DNA from: Thalassobacillus_A hwangdonensis
GTDB taxonomy: Bacteria > Bacillota > Bacilli > Bacillales > Halobacillaceae
Length of the DNA stretch: 64,000 nt
Direction: 5' to 3'
NCBI RefSeq assembly: GCF_042675915.1
Contig: NZ_JBHTKL010000001.1
Span: 1,054,001 to 1,118,000, forward strand
The position numbers and the translations under genes were made by a program. This document shows, one piece after another, positions 15,405 through 23,863 of the stretch. How positions within the stretch are numbered: the stretch's first letter is position 1; each line of letters starts with the position of its first letter. The notes beneath the pieces are model-generated. The model searched no databases. It was not told where the DNA came from and was given only the letters and a program-made list of their open reading frames with translations.

Positions 15405-16229
15405 TCATGCATGCTTCCGGTGTGTTTCGTGCGCATCTGCCACGATACTATCTACTTCGACATCGGAAAAGCTTTTCCCTTCCTCATCCGTTTTCCATTG
15501 GAAATGGGCGAGAAACTCAATATTCCCATCTCCTCCTGTGATTGGAGAATAAGTCAGTCCACCCATTGTAAACCCGAGCTCCTCGGCAAAGGAAATGATT
15601 TTTGCAATCACTTGTTTATGGACTTTTTTGTCACGCACAATCCCCTTTTTTCCTACCTGTTCTCTTCCTGCTTCGAATTGTGGTTTGATAAGAGCGACTA
15701 CATCACTGTTCGGAAGCAGTAACTCTTTCAAAACGGGTAAAATCAGTTTTAAGGAAATGAAAGAGACATCGATTGAAGCAAACTGTGGTTGACCATGTTG
15801 GAGGTTTGCCTCCGTAACATATCGGAAGTTGGTCCGTTCCATCACGATGACGCGTGGATCATTACGCAGCTTCCAATCTAATTGATTGTAACCGACATCG
15901 ATGGCATAGCTCAGTTTCACACCATTTTGTAATGCACAATCGGTAAATCCGCCAGTGGAGGACCCGATATCGATCATGATTTTGTCATTGAGCTGGATGT
16001 CGAACTGATGGATTGCCTTTTCCAGCTTCAATCCGCCCCTGCTGACATAAGGAATCGCTTTCCCCTTCACTGTCAATTCAAGGGTTTCATCCACCTTCAT
16101 ACCTGGCTTGTCGAGCCGCTCACTTTCAGAAAAAACAAGTCCTGCCATAATGGTCCGCTTCGCTTTTTCCCTTGTTTCTAACAGTCCTCGTTCAACGAGG
16201 AGGACATCTAAACGAACTTTTTTTGTCAT
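15405..16229 (-). CDS. yqxC: TlyA-family rRNA 2'-O-methyltransferase (YqxC)
   Basis: An S4 RNA-binding domain (residues about 5-65, KVRLDVLLVERGLLETREKA) is followed by an FtsJ-like methyltransferase domain with the SAM loop MIDIGSSTGGFTDCAL and VDVGYNQLDWKLR. TlyA proteins methylate 16S and 23S rRNA in some bacteria and are called hemolysin A in old annotations. The start is ATG 16229. A TTG at 16241 would overlap the dxs stop by 4 nt. It sits between dxs and argR as usual. Confidence 0.92.
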   Translation of the reverse strand: MTKKVRLDVLLVERGLLETREKAKRTIMAGLVFSESERLDKPGMKVDETLELTVKGKAIPYVSRGGLKLEKAIHQFDIQLNDKIMIDIGSSTGGFTDCALQNGVKLSYAIDVGYNQLDWKLRNDPRVIVMERTNFRYVTEANLQHGQPQFASIDVSFISLKLILPVLKELLLPNSDVVALIKPQFEAGREQVGKKGIVRDKKVHKQVIAKIISFAEELGFTMGGLTYSPITGGDGNIEFLAHFQWKTDEEGKSFSDVEVDSIVADAHETHRKHA

Positions 16230-16237
16230 AACTGTAT

Positions 16238-18130
16238 TCAAGCCCTTTTTCTTTTGGATGGTAGTATTTCTCTTATATTTGCTGCAACGGCTTCTTCCGT
16301 CAAATCGATTTCTTTCAACAGTTGGGAGACACTTCCGTGTTCAATGAAGCGATCCGGAATTCCCATGCGTTTGATCGTCTGTTCGCGATAAAGGTTCTCT
16401 TCCGCAAATTCCAGGACAGCTGAACCAAAACCACCTTGTAACACAGCTTCCTCGATTGTCAGGATCGGCAGCTGGTCCTCCATGATTTCATGAAGCATCT
16501 CTTCATCCAGTGGTTTGATGAAGCGGGCATTGACCACTCTTACTGAAATCCCCTGTTTAGTAAGGGTTTCGGCGGCATTCATTGCCATATCAATCGTTGT
16601 TCCGAAAGTAAGAATGACCGCATCTGTCCCCTTCTTCAACACTTCCCAGCTTCCAATAGGAATCATGGAAGATTCTTCATCAACTTTGACACCTTTCGCA
16701 TTCCCTCTTGGATAACGCACAGCTATCGGACCATCATCATAGTTCATCGCAGTATGCATCATGTTACGGCCTTCATTTTCGTCCTTTGGCATCATCAGGA
16801 CGATGTTCGGCAAGTGGCGGAGGAAGGCAATATCAAATACACCCTGATGGGTTTCTCCATCTGCTCCGACCAGTCCGGCACGATCAATTCCGAAAACGAC
16901 ATTGAGGTTCTGACGGCATACATCATGCACGACCTGATCATATGCCCTTTGCAAAAATGTCGAATAAATGGCTAAGAAAGGCTTCATACCTTGAGTGGCA
17001 AGTCCAGCAGCAACAGTCGTCGCATGCTGTTCAGCAATCCCGACATCAAATAGACGATCCGGGAACTCTTCTCCGAACTTCTCAAGTTTCGATCCCAGAA
17101 TCATAGCAGGGGTGATGGCTACAACACGCTTATCCACCCTGGCTTCCTCTCTGAGTGCTTCAGAAATCACAGAGCTCCAAGCTGGAGGGGCATCGACTGC
17201 TTTGATTTTTTCACCGGATTCGATTTTATATGGACCTACACCGTGCCACTTATCCTTCACATCCGACTCTGCAGGGTGATATCCTTTGCCTTTTTGTGTC
17301 ATGACGTGGATAATGACAGGTCCATCCGTTTTCTTCGCATAATTCAAATGCTCGAACAGGTCTTGATAGTCATGTCCATCGACTGGACCGTAATAAGTAA
17401 AGCCGAGCTCTTCAAAAAACATTCCTGGAAGGACAAAGTACTTCATGCTGTCTTTCAACCGTTCTGCGGCTTGTGCCAGCTTGCCACCGACAGCAGGAAT
17501 CTTTTTCAGAAGCCATTCCATGTCATCTTTGGCACGATTATATTTACCTGCGCTTCGCATGCGTCCAAGCGCACTATGTAGCGCACCTACATTTTTCGCA
17601 ATCGACATTTCATTATCATTGAGGATGACTGTCACATTCTTTTTCTCATGACCGATATGGTTTAAAGCTTCCAAAGCCATACCGCCAGTCAGCGCACCAT
17701 CTCCGATGATCGGTACGATTGAATGCTTTTCTTCATTCATATCTCGTGCGATTGCCATGCCCATCGCTGCAGAAAGAGAAGTGGAGCTATGACCCGTTTC
17801 CCACCAGTCATGTTCACTTTCACAACGCTTCGGAAAACCACATAGCCCTTTATATTGCCTCAATGTATCGAACTGACCCGCTCGTCCGGTCAGAATCTTA
17901 TGGATATAGGCTTGATGTCCGACATCCCAAATGAAACGATCCTGAGGACTATTGAATACTTTATGCAATGCGATGGTAAGTTCGACGACTCCAAGGTTGG
18001 CCCCTAAGTGACCCCCGGTTTTAGAGAGATTCTGGATTAAAAAATTCCGTACATTCGATGAAAGCTCCACCAATTGTTCATTGTTCAGCCTCTTCAAAAA
18101 AGAGGGATCTTTGATTTTTGTTAGATCCAT
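16238..18130 (-). CDS. dxs: 1-deoxy-D-xylulose-5-phosphate synthase Dxs
   Basis: Condenses pyruvate and glyceraldehyde 3-phosphate, the first step of the MEP isoprenoid pathway, using thiamine diphosphate. The product is 630 residues, the normal size. The N-terminal half has the GDGALTGGMALEALN thiamine-diphosphate motif with NDNEMSIAKN. The central part has the transketolase pyrimidine-binding segment (DVGIAEQHATTVAAGLA), and the C-terminus the transketolase C domain. It lies just downstream of the OLE RNA and oapA, as in other OLE-containing Bacillaceae. Confidence 0.97.
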   Translation of the reverse strand: MDLTKIKDPSFLKRLNNEQLVELSSNVRNFLIQNLSKTGGHLGANLGVVELTIALHKVFNSPQDRFIWDVGHQAYIHKILTGRAGQFDTLRQYKGLCGFPKRCESEHDWWETGHSSTSLSAAMGMAIARDMNEEKHSIVPIIGDGALTGGMALEALNHIGHEKKNVTVILNDNEMSIAKNVGALHSALGRMRSAGKYNRAKDDMEWLLKKIPAVGGKLAQAAERLKDSMKYFVLPGMFFEELGFTYYGPVDGHDYQDLFEHLNYAKKTDGPVIIHVMTQKGKGYHPAESDVKDKWHGVGPYKIESGEKIKAVDAPPAWSSVISEALREEARVDKRVVAITPAMILGSKLEKFGEEFPDRLFDVGIAEQHATTVAAGLATQGMKPFLAIYSTFLQRAYDQVVHDVCRQNLNVVFGIDRAGLVGADGETHQGVFDIAFLRHLPNIVLMMPKDENEGRNMMHTAMNYDDGPIAVRYPRGNAKGVKVDEESSMIPIGSWEVLKKGTDAVILTFGTTIDMAMNAAETLTKQGISVRVVNARFIKPLDEEMLHEIMEDQLPILTIEEAVLQGGFGSAVLEFAEENLYREQTIKRMGIPDRFIEHGSVSQLLKEIDLTEEAVAANIREILPSKRKRA

Positions 18131-18149
18131 GATTGGACCCCCTTATTCA

Positions 18150-18749
18150 TTAACGTGTTTTTCTAGAAGCTTCTTTCGGCTGGGAGATAATGTTTATCTT
18201 TAGTTTATTCTCTACGAAATCAATTACTTTAGCAGCAAAAAAGATAATCTTCGTCGAAGAATGGATGGCGAAATATTTCCCCATCGCTTTTCCCCCAACC
18301 GTCAAAGCGGCTACAATGCTTGTTAGTATTACTGATACCACAATTTGAAATGTTGAACCCTCCGAATGATCAAAGACGCGCGTCAATTGAATGACGACCA
18401 CTGCTGAGGCTGTCCCACTGACAATCCCTGAGATGTCACCGATGACGTCATTACAGAAACTTGCAAACCGATCAGCATTTCTGACAATGAGGATCGCCTG
18501 CTTGGCCCCAGGGACTTTCTCGGCTGCCATCGCATGGAATGGCGGTTCATCAGCTGCAGTGGCAGCGATGCCCAGCATATCGAATACGACACCGATGAAA
18601 ACGATGATGAAAACGATCATCAACCCGATGACCCAGATGACCCCACTTAAAATCGAAGTAGATATGACTGAAAAAATAGCCGCTAACACAAAAGTGATAA
18701 CGGCGATACTGATACTGAATTTCAATGATTTTTTAGTTTGACTGTCCAT
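18150..18749 (-). CDS. oapA: OLE RNA-associated membrane protein OapA
   Basis: A 199-residue membrane protein with four hydrophobic stretches (about 10-35, 37-60, 100-125 and 135-155). A polar loop between the second and third contains AADEPPFHAMAAEKVPGA, and the C-terminus is basic. In Bacillus halodurans OapA binds OLE RNA and keeps it at the membrane. Here the gene follows the predicted OLE RNA directly and precedes dxs, which is the known order. GAGGTAACGA precedes the ATG. Identification rests on topology and this gene order, not on a search. Confidence 0.85.
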   Translation of the reverse strand: MDSQTKKSLKFSISIAVITFVLAAIFSVISTSILSGVIWVIGLMIVFIIVFIGVVFDMLGIAATAADEPPFHAMAAEKVPGAKQAILIVRNADRFASFCNDVIGDISGIVSGTASAVVVIQLTRVFDHSEGSTFQIVVSVILTSIVAALTVGGKAMGKYFAIHSSTKIIFFAAKVIDFVENKLKINIISQPKEASRKTR

Positions 18750-18794
18750 TCGTTACCTCTATATGGTCTGACTTTGTTCGTTATGTAGAAAGGA

Positions 18795-19400
18795 ATGGTC
18801 ATTCAATGAGTAAAAATTACGGCTTAGGTCCAGTAGGTTTTCCCAGTCAGCCACCGAGTGTCACCACTCTGGCGGTTCCCCTTTAAGGCTGACTCGACTC
18901 CGTCTCCGGAAATCGGACTGGATTACCACTTAGTCCGCACTATAATTCTCATTGTATGTCCAGACAGAACAGTCTAGGAGATTTCCTCAACAGTCCTATG
19001 CCGTTTCCTAGCCTCTTTTGCAGTCATGATTTCATATGGCGAAAGCATTGAAAGATCGGTGGCCATCCAATCTTTCAATTCTCTATTTCCATAATCCCCT
19101 CATGACCACTCAAGGCAGGCTACGCTGTTCATATAGAAGTTAATCCATATGAGACAGGTTCATACCCCATTCCATCATGGTTTCCGGCTAGAAACCCATG
19201 ACAGATATGGGCCTCCGCGGAAGCAGGGTCAACGCCCACATGCCTTTGTGGATCGCCCCACTACCTTAACTCCCAGCACCGACCCAAGGCTGGGCGCCTC
19301 AAGCCGACACAAGGAACTTCATCGATGTGCCCTTTGGCGGATTTTTAGGCCCGCCTTCAGAAACGGGAGACCGACTAGAATACTGCACCATTCCTTTTGT
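18795..19400 (-). ncRNA. ole: OLE RNA (ornate large extremophilic RNA)
   Basis: About 600 nt without a gene lie between ispA and oapA on the minus strand, full of strong local hairpins. Examples are the pairs around CATGATGG/CCATCATG, GTGGTGACACTC/GAGTGTCACCAC and GAAAGATTGG/CCAATCTTTC. The length matches the roughly 610 nt of OLE RNA, and the context (ispA upstream, OapA-type gene and dxs downstream) is the diagnostic context of OLE. The RNA forms a membrane ribonucleoprotein complex linked to stress tolerance and Mg2+, cold and alcohol phenotypes. A promoter sits just before the proposed 5' end. The exact 3' end is uncertain by about 20 nt. Confidence 0.88.
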
Positions 19401-19407
19401 ATAGTTT

Positions 19408-19436
19408 AATATACCACACATTGAAACGTTCCTCAA
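19408..19436 (-). promoter_or_regulatory. Probable sigma-A promoter for OLE RNA
   Basis: On the minus strand TTGAGG and TATATT are separated by 17 bp, with the -10 ending about 8 bases before the proposed OLE 5' end near 19400. OLE can thus be made apart from read-through from ispA. Confidence 0.6.
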
Positions 19437-19449
19437 TCATTGAATATCA

Positions 19450-20334
19450 TCAGTGATCACGATTGCTGAGATGATCGATCAGAGCCGATAACATCGTATC
19501 GTCAACGTCTGCCTCTGAAAGCGATTGCTTGGCTTCTTTTACGTACTCTGTTTTCTCTCGGACAGCACCATCCATTCCAAGCAGTTTAGGATAGGTGCTC
19601 TTTTCATTCGTTTCATCACTACCGACGGGTTTGCCTATTTTTTCTTCGTCGCCATCCACATCGAGAATATCATCCTGAATTTGAAAAAGTACTCCTAAAA
19701 GGTCAGCAGTCTTTTCGAGTGATGCCAATCGCTCTTCTGATGCACCAGCTACATAAGCACCTGACAGGATTGCGAAGCTTAACAGCCTTCCTGTCTTCAA
19801 ATGATGGATTCTTTTCAGATCATCAATGGGTATCGACTTCGATTCACTTTCCATATCAAGCATCTGACCAGCTACCATTCCGCTTGCACCGCTCACCTTT
19901 GATAATTGTTCGACCAGGTATAAACGCTTCTCTGCTGGTAACTGTTCATCTTCAGCAATCAGCTGGAAGCTCATCGTCAACAACGAATCTCCAGCCAATA
20001 TAGCAGTAGCTTCATCAAATTCACGATGGTTGGTAGGCAATCCGCGGCGAAGATCATCATCATCCATTGCAGGAAGGTCATCATGGATCAAAGAGTACGT
20101 ATGAACCATTTCCAACCCTGCAGCAGTGTGAAGTACATCTTCCGGTTTACCTCCGAATGCTTCACAGGATGCCATCATCAGGATCGGACGAAGTCTTTTT
20201 CCCCCAGCATTGATGGAATAGAGGATCGATGCTTTCAGTCGCTCAGGAATGTCCTGCTTTTCAAGGTAGTTTTTCATGAATTGGTTGATCAATTGCTGTC
20301 GATCAGCTAAATAGGTGTTCAATGATGCTTGCAC
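19450..20334 (-). CDS. ispA: Farnesyl diphosphate synthase IspA
   Basis: Makes geranyl and farnesyl diphosphate from isopentenyl and dimethylallyl diphosphate. The product is 294 residues. Both aspartate-rich motifs are present: LIHDDLPAMDDDDLRRG (first, DDx4D type, with the chain-length region just upstream) and FQIQDDILDVDGD (second). GTG 20334 has GGAGGACG upstream and overlaps the xseB stop by one base. It is followed by the OLE RNA and dxs, linking two isoprenoid enzymes in one operon. Confidence 0.95.
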   Translation of the reverse strand: MQASLNTYLADRQQLINQFMKNYLEKQDIPERLKASILYSINAGGKRLRPILMMASCEAFGGKPEDVLHTAAGLEMVHTYSLIHDDLPAMDDDDLRRGLPTNHREFDEATAILAGDSLLTMSFQLIAEDEQLPAEKRLYLVEQLSKVSGASGMVAGQMLDMESESKSIPIDDLKRIHHLKTGRLLSFAILSGAYVAGASEERLASLEKTADLLGVLFQIQDDILDVDGDEEKIGKPVGSDETNEKSTYPKLLGMDGAVREKTEYVKEAKQSLSEADVDDTMLSALIDHLSNRDH

Positions 20335-20576
20335 TATTCGTCCTCCTGCATGTCAAAGGGCTCGAATTCACCATTTTCGTTGACGATCTGCTGCATCTGC
20401 GTTTCAACCCGGTTCAACTTCTCGCTGCAAAGCTTGGAAAGCTTCATCCCATCCTGGTAATAGTTGATCGCCTTTTCCAGAGGGACATCGCCGCCTTCGA
20501 GTTTTTCCACGAGCGCTTCGAGTTTTTCCATCGCTTCTTCAAAACTGATTTCCTGACTATCTTTCGTCATTTTCAT
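20334..20576 (-). CDS. xseB: Exodeoxyribonuclease VII small subunit XseB
   Basis: Small subunit of the single-strand-specific nuclease Exo VII. The product is 80 residues, two long helices with the characteristic SFEEAMEKLEALVEKLEGGDVPLEKAI pattern, shown here only in part by position (residues about 9-38). It starts inside the end of xseA, with a 20-nt overlap, and abuts ispA, so expression of the two subunits is coupled. Confidence 0.93.
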   Translation of the reverse strand: MKMTKDSQEISFEEAMEKLEALVEKLEGGDVPLEKAINYYQDGMKLSKLCSEKLNRVETQMQQIVNENGEFEPFDMQEDE

Positions 20577-21912
20577 CCTCCTCGATTCCCCATACCTGGC
20601 AGTCCAGCCTGCCGTTTTGTACTTTTACGGTAATGGCGTCGCCCGGTTGGACTTCTTCGACCCGTTTGATGACTTCGCCACTTTGACCATAAGGTATCGC
20701 AAAACCTCGTTTCATGATTTCAAGTGGATTCAGGATCGATAACTTGGATAACATATGGTTGAATGTGTTGACCTTCTCTTTATATAAGAGCTGGAAGTTC
20801 TTTTGTAATTGAGCTGTTGCTTGTTGGAGTCTTTCCGTAGATTGGATTACTTGCTGATCGGGGTGCTGCTGGTTGAATCTCGTTTGAGCATGTAGCAATC
20901 GCTCTTTTTTCTGGGTGACCAGCACCTTCATTTGCCTGTCCATTGACTCCAGCAAACGGTCAAGTTCCTGCTCTTTTTGCCTCATCAATTGCTGAGGATA
21001 TTTGAACGCATAGGATTTTTTCAATCGCTCCAGTTGACTGGAAGCTTCCGCTCTTTTCACTTCCAGCGCTCGAAGCAGCCTTTTCTCCAATCCTTGGACC
21101 TGTTTGACCAGCTCGTCCTTTGATGGGACAGCCAATTCAGCAGCGCCTGTAGGAGTGGCAGCGCGCACATCTGCAACAAAATCACTGATGGTGAAATCCG
21201 TTTCATGACCTACCGCTGAAATGATGGGAACTGTGGAGTGATAGATTGCTCTGGCTACAATTTCTTCATTGAAACTCCATAAATCCTCGATCGACCCTCC
21301 GCCACGTCCGACGATGATCAAGTCGAATTCTCCGGCTTGGTTGGCATATTCGATCGCTTTGACGATGGATGCTTTCGCCAGCTCCCCCTGTACGGATACA
21401 GGAATGATCGTCCTCTTCACCATCGGATACCTGCGCTGGATCGTACTTAAAATATCTCTGATCGCAGCTCCCGTAGGAGAAGTGATAATAGCGATATGCT
21501 TCGGAAAAGCGGGCAGGTCTTTTTTGGTTGATTCCGAAAACAGCCCTTCAAGTTCCAGCTTCTCCTTCAATTGTTCAAAAGCCAAATATAATGCACCGAT
21601 CCCATCCGGCTGCATGTCATGTATGTAAAGCTGGTACTGCCCCATTGGCTCATATACACTTACTTCTCCGCGAATGAGCACGTTCATCCCGTTTTCAGGC
21701 ATGAACTTCAAAGTTCGGTTATAGCCGGCGAACATCACCGCCTGGATTCTCGCCTGATCATCTTTGATGGAACAGTACATGTGTCCACGGCTATGATGTT
21801 TGAAGTTCGATATTTCTCCCCTTAACCAGACTTCTCTCAAATGAGAATCGGAAGCGAATTTCCTTTTGATATATTTCGTTAAGGCGGTGACAGTCAAATA
21901 ACGATCTTCCAC
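20557..21912 (-). CDS. xseA: Exodeoxyribonuclease VII large subunit XseA
   Basis: Catalytic subunit of Exo VII, which degrades single-stranded DNA in both directions. The product is 451 residues. The N-terminal OB fold (about 1-105) is followed by the XseA catalytic domain with ITSPTGAAIRDIL, VGRGGGSIEDLWSFNEE and SAVGHETDFTISDFVAD. A coiled-coil arm (about 270-380) and a small C-terminal domain come after that. It lies between folD and xseB in the standard order. Confidence 0.95.
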   Translation of the reverse strand: MEDRYLTVTALTKYIKRKFASDSHLREVWLRGEISNFKHHSRGHMYCSIKDDQARIQAVMFAGYNRTLKFMPENGMNVLIRGEVSVYEPMGQYQLYIHDMQPDGIGALYLAFEQLKEKLELEGLFSESTKKDLPAFPKHIAIITSPTGAAIRDILSTIQRRYPMVKRTIIPVSVQGELAKASIVKAIEYANQAGEFDLIIVGRGGGSIEDLWSFNEEIVARAIYHSTVPIISAVGHETDFTISDFVADVRAATPTGAAELAVPSKDELVKQVQGLEKRLLRALEVKRAEASSQLERLKKSYAFKYPQQLMRQKEQELDRLLESMDRQMKVLVTQKKERLLHAQTRFNQQHPDQQVIQSTERLQQATAQLQKNFQLLYKEKVNTFNHMLSKLSILNPLEIMKRGFAIPYGQSGEVIKRVEEVQPGDAITVKVQNGRLDCQVWGIEEDENDER

Positions 21913-21931
21913 GTCGAAGAACCCCTTTGAT

Positions 21932-22783
21932 TTATTTTCCTTCTATTCGTTTAGCAGCTTTGATCGTGTTATGCAATAGCATGGTGATGGTCATGGGACC
22001 AACGCCTTTAGGTACCGGTGTGATATAAGAAGCTTTTGCAGCAGCGGAATCGAAATCAACGTCTCCAGTCAATTTATCATTGACACGATTGACACCGACA
22101 TCAATCACTACCGCACCGTCCTTAATATGGCTTCCATCAATCAGACCGGCTTTGCCAGCCGCTACAATAAGAATATCCGCCTGTCGTGTATGGGCACTGA
22201 GATCCTTTGTTCTGGAATGACAATAGGTGACAGTAGCATTCTGATTCAACAAGAGCTGTCCAACAGGCTTTCCGACAAGATTACTTCTACCGACAACCAC
22301 TACATGCTTTCCTTCAACAGTAATGTTTGCGCGCTCAAGCATCACCATGATTCCATAAGGAGTGCAAGGATAGAAGGTATCCTCCCCTGTCATCATCCGT
22401 CCAACGTTGATCGGATGGAAACCGTCGACATCTTTGGACGGGTCGATTGCTTCGATCACAGCCTGCTCATCGATATGATCCGGTAAAGGTAATTGTACTA
22501 AGATACCGTGTACTCCAACATCTTTATTAAGATCATTCAGCAGGTCGAGCAGCTCCTCCTGAGAAGTGGAAGCTGGTAATTCAATCAGATTGGACTTCAT
22601 TCCCACCTTTTCGGAAGCTTTCTTTTTTCCTTTAACATAGGATTGGGAGGCCGGGTCTTCCCCGATTAGAACGACAGTCAGGCCAGGTATGATTCCGTCC
22701 TGTTTCATTCTGGCTACTTCCTGTCTCATTTCTTCACGGATTTCAGCAGCAAGGTCTTTTCCATAAATCACTTCAGCAGACAC
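21932..22783 (-). CDS. folD: Methylenetetrahydrofolate dehydrogenase/cyclohydrolase FolD
   Basis: Bifunctional enzyme interconverting 5,10-methylene- and 10-formyl-tetrahydrofolate with NADP. The likely start is GTG 22783 after GAAGGGG, giving 283 residues. A TTG nine bases upstream is in frame. The catalytic lysine segment SYVKGKKKASEKVG, QLPLPDHID, the substrate motif DVDGFHPINVGRM and the nucleotide-binding VVVGRSNLVGKPV are all seen. It begins the operon with xseA. Confidence 0.96.
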   Translation of the reverse strand: MSAEVIYGKDLAAEIREEMRQEVARMKQDGIIPGLTVVLIGEDPASQSYVKGKKKASEKVGMKSNLIELPASTSQEELLDLLNDLNKDVGVHGILVQLPLPDHIDEQAVIEAIDPSKDVDGFHPINVGRMMTGEDTFYPCTPYGIMVMLERANITVEGKHVVVVGRSNLVGKPVGQLLLNQNATVTYCHSRTKDLSAHTRQADILIVAAGKAGLIDGSHIKDGAVVIDVGVNRVNDKLTGDVDFDSAAAKASYITPVPKGVGPMTITMLLHNTIKAAKRIEGK

Positions 22784-22801
22784 ATGAAACAACCCCTTCG
22801 G

Positions 22802-23182
22802 CTATTTAGTCATTTTTGATAGCACGGCATTGACGAAACTTCCGGATTTTTCATCTCCGAAAACTTTTGCCAATTCGACCGCTTCATTGATTGCAACTTC
22901 TTCTGGTACATCTTCACTGTATTCCAATTCGTATGCAGCCATCCGAAGCAATGTTTTTTCTACTAATGGCAACCGTTGGATCGTCCAGTTCTCCAGGTTC
23001 CCGGAAATCATTTGATCCAATTGGTCTTTATGTTCATATACACCATGGACTAGCTGTTCCAGAAATTCATCGGATGCTTCTTCATCCAGGACGTGTTCGA
23101 GGGATTCTCCGATGTTCACCTCGTGTATATCGATTTGGAATAGTGCTTGGAATGCTTTTTCGCGAGCAAGACGTCGTTTCAT
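22802..23182 (-). CDS. nusB: Transcription antitermination factor NusB
   Basis: RNA-binding helical protein that works with NusE on boxA for rRNA antitermination. The product is 126 residues, with the family start RRLAREKAFQALFQIDIHE and the end typical of NusB (VAINEAVELAKVFGDEKSGSFVNAVL, positions about 96-121). It lies 18 nt upstream of folD. The 250 bp before it hold only the yqhY terminator and a probable promoter region. Confidence 0.95.
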   Translation of the reverse strand: MKRRLAREKAFQALFQIDIHEVNIGESLEHVLDEEASDEFLEQLVHGVYEHKDQLDQMISGNLENWTIQRLPLVEKTLLRMAAYELEYSEDVPEEVAINEAVELAKVFGDEKSGSFVNAVLSKMTK

Positions 23183-23391
23183 GTCCGATTCTCCTTTTCG
23201 TAATATCCGTTAGAATGATAACATTTTAGACATTGAAAAGCTATCATAATCCTATGTACGGAATAGTTGGACACTTTCAACGTAACTGGTGCAAGAAACA
23301 CACCCTTCCAGCGAGTCTCCCTCTTCCCAAACGCCCCCAGCCTTATACCTTTCTTGAAATCACCTTTTCAATATACAAGGTTCTGAATATG

Positions 23392-23426
23392 AAAAAGGCC
23401 ATAAGAGGACGAGGCCTCTTATGGCC
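23392..23426 (-). terminator. Terminator of yqhY
   Basis: GGCCATAAGAGG and CCTCTTATGGCC form a 12-bp stem followed by TTTTT on the minus strand. It ends the accBC-yqhY transcript. Confidence 0.85.
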
Positions 23427-23435
23427 ATGGTTGGA

Positions 23436-23846
23436 TTACTCCTGAAAATCAGCTTCGACAAGTTCTTCTTCGCTGTTTTCCATTTGTACGCCAACGACAT
23501 GGATATTGATTTCCTTGATTTCAAGTGCAGTCATGTTCTTCAATGCCTGACGGACGTTATCCTGGATTTTTTGTGCGGTGTCCGGGATGGAAATGCCATA
23601 GTCCATTACACAATAGACATCGATAAGGATGCCTTCTTCTGTAAGGTCGACTTTGACACCTTTCCCATGATTTTTCTTCCCAAGACGTTCTACGACTCCT
23701 GAGGCGAAATTTCCGCGCATGGAAGCAACACCAGTCACTTCTGATGCAGCAATACCTGCAATAACTTCGATCACTTCAGGAGCGATTTCCACATTACCAA
23801 GTGATGTGTTCTCACTTACATTCAATAAACGCTGTTGTTCACTCAT
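23436..23846 (-). CDS. yqhY: Asp23/Gls24 family envelope stress protein YqhY
   Basis: The product is 136 residues with the Asp23 fold: NVEIAPEVIEVIAGIAASEV, MRGNFASGVVERLGKKNHGKGV and the alternating strand region ending in INIHVVGVQ. In B. subtilis yqhY is co-transcribed with accBC and its loss disturbs fatty-acid synthesis control. The same arrangement is seen here, 17 nt after accC, so a role in the balance of acetyl-CoA carboxylase is likely. Confidence 0.93.
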   Translation of the reverse strand: MSEQQRLLNVSENTSLGNVEIAPEVIEVIAGIAASEVTGVASMRGNFASGVVERLGKKNHGKGVKVDLTEEGILIDVYCVMDYGISIPDTAQKIQDNVRQALKNMTALEIKEINIHVVGVQMENSEEELVEADFQE

Positions 23847-23863
23847 TTTCTGTCACTCCTTCC

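Noticed and set aside
19149..19409. 86-codon plus-strand frame between oapA and ispA
   Set aside because: It lies antisense to the predicted OLE RNA, has no ribosome site and is biased in composition by the RNA hairpins.
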